A stretch of DNA of 6,923 nt, from the NCBI GenBank assembly GCA_016191895.1, contig JACPVD010000087.1:1-6923 (forward strand), read 5' to 3'. This document shows positions 5,841 to 6,923 of this stretch, piece by piece. Within the stretch, counting starts at the first letter, position 1. Each line of letters begins with the position of its first letter. A model generated the notes under the pieces. The model worked only from the letters and a program-made list of their open reading frames with translations. It did no database searches and was not told the DNA's origin. This DNA is from Chloroflexota bacterium. Its GTDB lineage: Bacteria; Chloroflexota; Anaerolineae; Anaerolineales; Villigracilaceae. The position numbers were made by a program, and so were the translations under genes.

Positions 5841-5868
5841 ATAATAGCGCAAGACGCGCAGATAACAA
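5841..5868 (-). promoter_or_regulatory. Promoter of the ATP-grasp gene
   Basis: On the minus strand, TTGTTA (5868-5863, 4/6 match to -35) is followed after 16 bases by TATTAT (5846-5841, 5/6 match to -10). The predicted start near 5834 gives a leader of about 36 nt. The -10 box is flanked by an inverted repeat TGCGC/GCGCA (5835-5839 and 5847-5851) that could be an operator, though the arms are short. Confidence 0.55.
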
Positions 5869-5907
5869 GGGTGTGAGTGATTTCTTAAGGTAATGGATGT
5901 TTGTAAC

Positions 5908-5936
5908 TAGACAATCATGCCCCTTTCAGGTATTAT
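5908..5936 (+). promoter_or_regulatory. Promoter of atpA
   Basis: TAGACA (5908-5913, 5/6 match to -35) and TATTAT (5931-5936, 5/6 match to -10) are separated by the optimal 17 bases. Transcription would begin near 5943 and give a leader of about 122 nt before the ATG at 6065. It faces away from the minus-strand promoter at 5841-5868, with 39 bases between the two -35 boxes. Confidence 0.6.
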
Positions 5937-6002
5937 TGGATCGCTTGTGCTGTCGCTCACGAAGTAAATTTGAGAGGATTGGACGGCAAAAATTACACAT
6001 AT

Positions 6003-6045
6003 ACCCGGATAAAGCCCTTATCCGGGTTCTTGTACCTAACAAGAA
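6003..6045 (+). promoter_or_regulatory. Two adjacent hairpins in the atpA leader
   Basis: ACCCGGATAA (6003-6012) and TTATCCGGGT (6018-6027) form a perfect ten-pair stem with loop AGCCC. Directly after, TTCTTGT (6027-6033) and ACAAGAA (6039-6045) form a seven-pair stem with loop ACCTA. The ribosome site GGAGG (6053-6057) follows within eight bases and lies seven bases before the ATG. No solid T-tract follows the first stem, so it is a weak terminator at best. The pair may control atpA translation or mRNA stability. No known riboswitch class was recognised. Confidence 0.65.
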
Positions 6046-6064
6046 ATTTGGCGGAGGCTACCTA

Positions 6065-6923
6065 ATGTCAGACATAATCAAACAGATCACCGGTGATCTG
6101 CAAAAGCAAATCGAAGGTTTTGCGCCCGAATACAACATAAGCGACATCGGCGTTGTGGCGGAAGCCGGCGATGGGATTGCGCGCGTGCATGGGCTTGCGG
6201 ATATCAAAGCCCAGGAACTTGTGCAGTTTTCGAATGGAGTAATGGGCACGGCGTTCAACCTTGAACAGGATTCTGTCGGCGTGATTGTCATGGGCGCGTA
6301 TGATGAAATCACCGAAGGCATGACCGTGCGCGGCACCGGGCGTATTGCTTCGGTTCCGGTTGGAGATGCGATGATCGGGCGCGTGATCAATTCGCTGGGG
6401 GAGCCGATCGACGGCAGAGGTCCCATAGCCACCACGGGTTTCCGTCCCATCGAGCGTATTGCGCCGGGCGTGGTCTATCGTCAGGATGTGGATACCCCGG
6501 TACAGACCGGCATCAAATCCATCGACGCGATGATTCCCGTTGGCCGCGGTCAGCGCGAGTTGATTATCGGCGACCGCCAGACTGGCAAAACCGCGATTGC
6601 GATCGATACGATCATCAACCAAAAAGGCAAGGATTTAATCTGTATTTATGTAGCCATCGGCCAGAAGAAAGCGGCGGTTGCCCGCACGCTCGGCGTTTTG
6701 GAACGCGCCGGCGCAATGGATCACACCATCATCGTCATGGCATCTGCGGATGAATCAGCCGCGTTGCAGTATATCGCCCCATATTCCGGCACCGCCATCG
6801 GCGAGGAGTTCATGGAATCGGGTCGTGACGCTCTCATTATTTACGACGACCTTTCCAAGCATGCCTGGGCGTACCGTCAGGTTTCATTGCTTCTGCGCCG
6901 TCCGCCCGGACGCGAGGCGTACC
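6065..6923 (+). CDS. atpA: F1-ATPase subunit alpha, N-terminal part (3' end outside window)
   Basis: The first 286 residues of the alpha subunit of F-type ATP synthase are present; the whole protein is usually about 500-520. The N-terminal beta-barrel domain includes [10 protein letters not shown] (35-44). The nucleotide fold has the Walker A loop GDRQTGKT (169-176), the typical YVAIGQK (195-201) and a Walker B strand DALIIYDDL (255-263). The Gln in the P-loop (GDRQTGKT) is typical of alpha, which binds a non-catalytic nucleotide; beta has GGAGVGKT. The protein forms the alpha3beta3 head on the cytoplasmic side and contacts the peripheral stalk through its N-terminus. The start is supported by GGAGG (6053-6057) seven bases upstream. 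It is preceded by a divergent gene and its own promoter, not by atpH or atpF, so it seems to be the first gene of its unit. The reading frame is intact to the window edge. Confidence 0.97.
   Translation, partial: MSDIIKQITGDLQKQIEGFAPEYNISDIGVVAEAGDGIARVHGLADIKAQELVQFSNGVMGTAFNLEQDSVGVIVMGAYDEITEGMTVRGTGRIASVPVGDAMIGRVINSLGEPIDGRGPIATTGFRPIERIAPGVVYRQDVDTPVQTGIKSIDAMIPVGRGQRELIIGDRQTGKTAIAIDTIINQKGKDLICIYVAIGQKKAAVARTLGVLERAGAMDHTIIVMASADESAALQYIAPYSGTAIGEEFMESGRDALIIYDDLSKHAWAYRQVSLLLRRPPGREAY

Noticed and set aside
5799..5852. N-terminal extension of the ATP-grasp protein from the ATG at 5852
   Set aside because: That ATG overlaps the predicted -10 region of the gene's own promoter, and AAGGAG points to the start at 5798.
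6003..6030. Strong rho-independent terminator before atpA
   Set aside because: The stem is good, but only TTCTTGT follows and the predicted atpA promoter lies upstream of it, so a leader element fits better.

Overview
The window looks like a bacterial chromosome segment of moderately high GC. Genes are closely packed, most have Shine-Dalgarno sites, and two rho-independent-type terminators are clear. My best guess for the source is a Chloroflexota (Anaerolineae-like) bacterium. This rests on general gene and protein resemblance and was not tested by any search.

Layout. (1) 1-449: 3' part of a PHP-family metal-dependent phosphoesterase. (2) 454-840: a promoter, a 70-residue cold-shock protein gene and a strong terminator, forming a self-contained unit. 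(3) 968-4610: four co-directional genes encoding a two-cluster [4Fe-4S] protein, an FAD/NAD(P)-type oxidoreductase (ATGA overlap with the previous gene), a five-helix membrane protein with di-haem cytochrome b histidine spacing, and an N-terminally anchored cytochrome c with 18 CXXCH haem sites. A perfect palindrome with tandem 11-bp copies lies between the oxidoreductase and cytochrome b genes, and a second hairpin lies between the two cytochrome genes. (4) 4616-4649: a terminator hairpin between convergent genes. (5) 4656-5798, minus strand: a D-alanine-D-alanine ligase-like ATP-grasp enzyme. (6) 5841-5936: back-to-back promoters. (7) 6065 to the window end: the N-terminal 286 residues of F1-ATPase alpha (atpA), behind a leader of about 120 nt with two adjacent hairpins.

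Most interesting is the four-gene cluster. Its products form a plausible continuous route for electrons: NAD(P)H or ferredoxin to FAD and [4Fe-4S] proteins in the cytoplasm, then two b haems across the membrane, then an 18-haem c-type wire outside. The cytochrome divides into six triads of haem sites. The central units repeat every 66 residues, and each carries three extra histidines, as expected for a chain of cytochrome c7-like tri-haem modules. A role in extracellular electron transfer, or exchange with an extracytoplasmic partner, is inferred from architecture alone; no substrate can be read from the sequence.

atpA appears to start its own transcription unit, with no atpH or atpF immediately upstream, which suggests a split ATP synthase operon.
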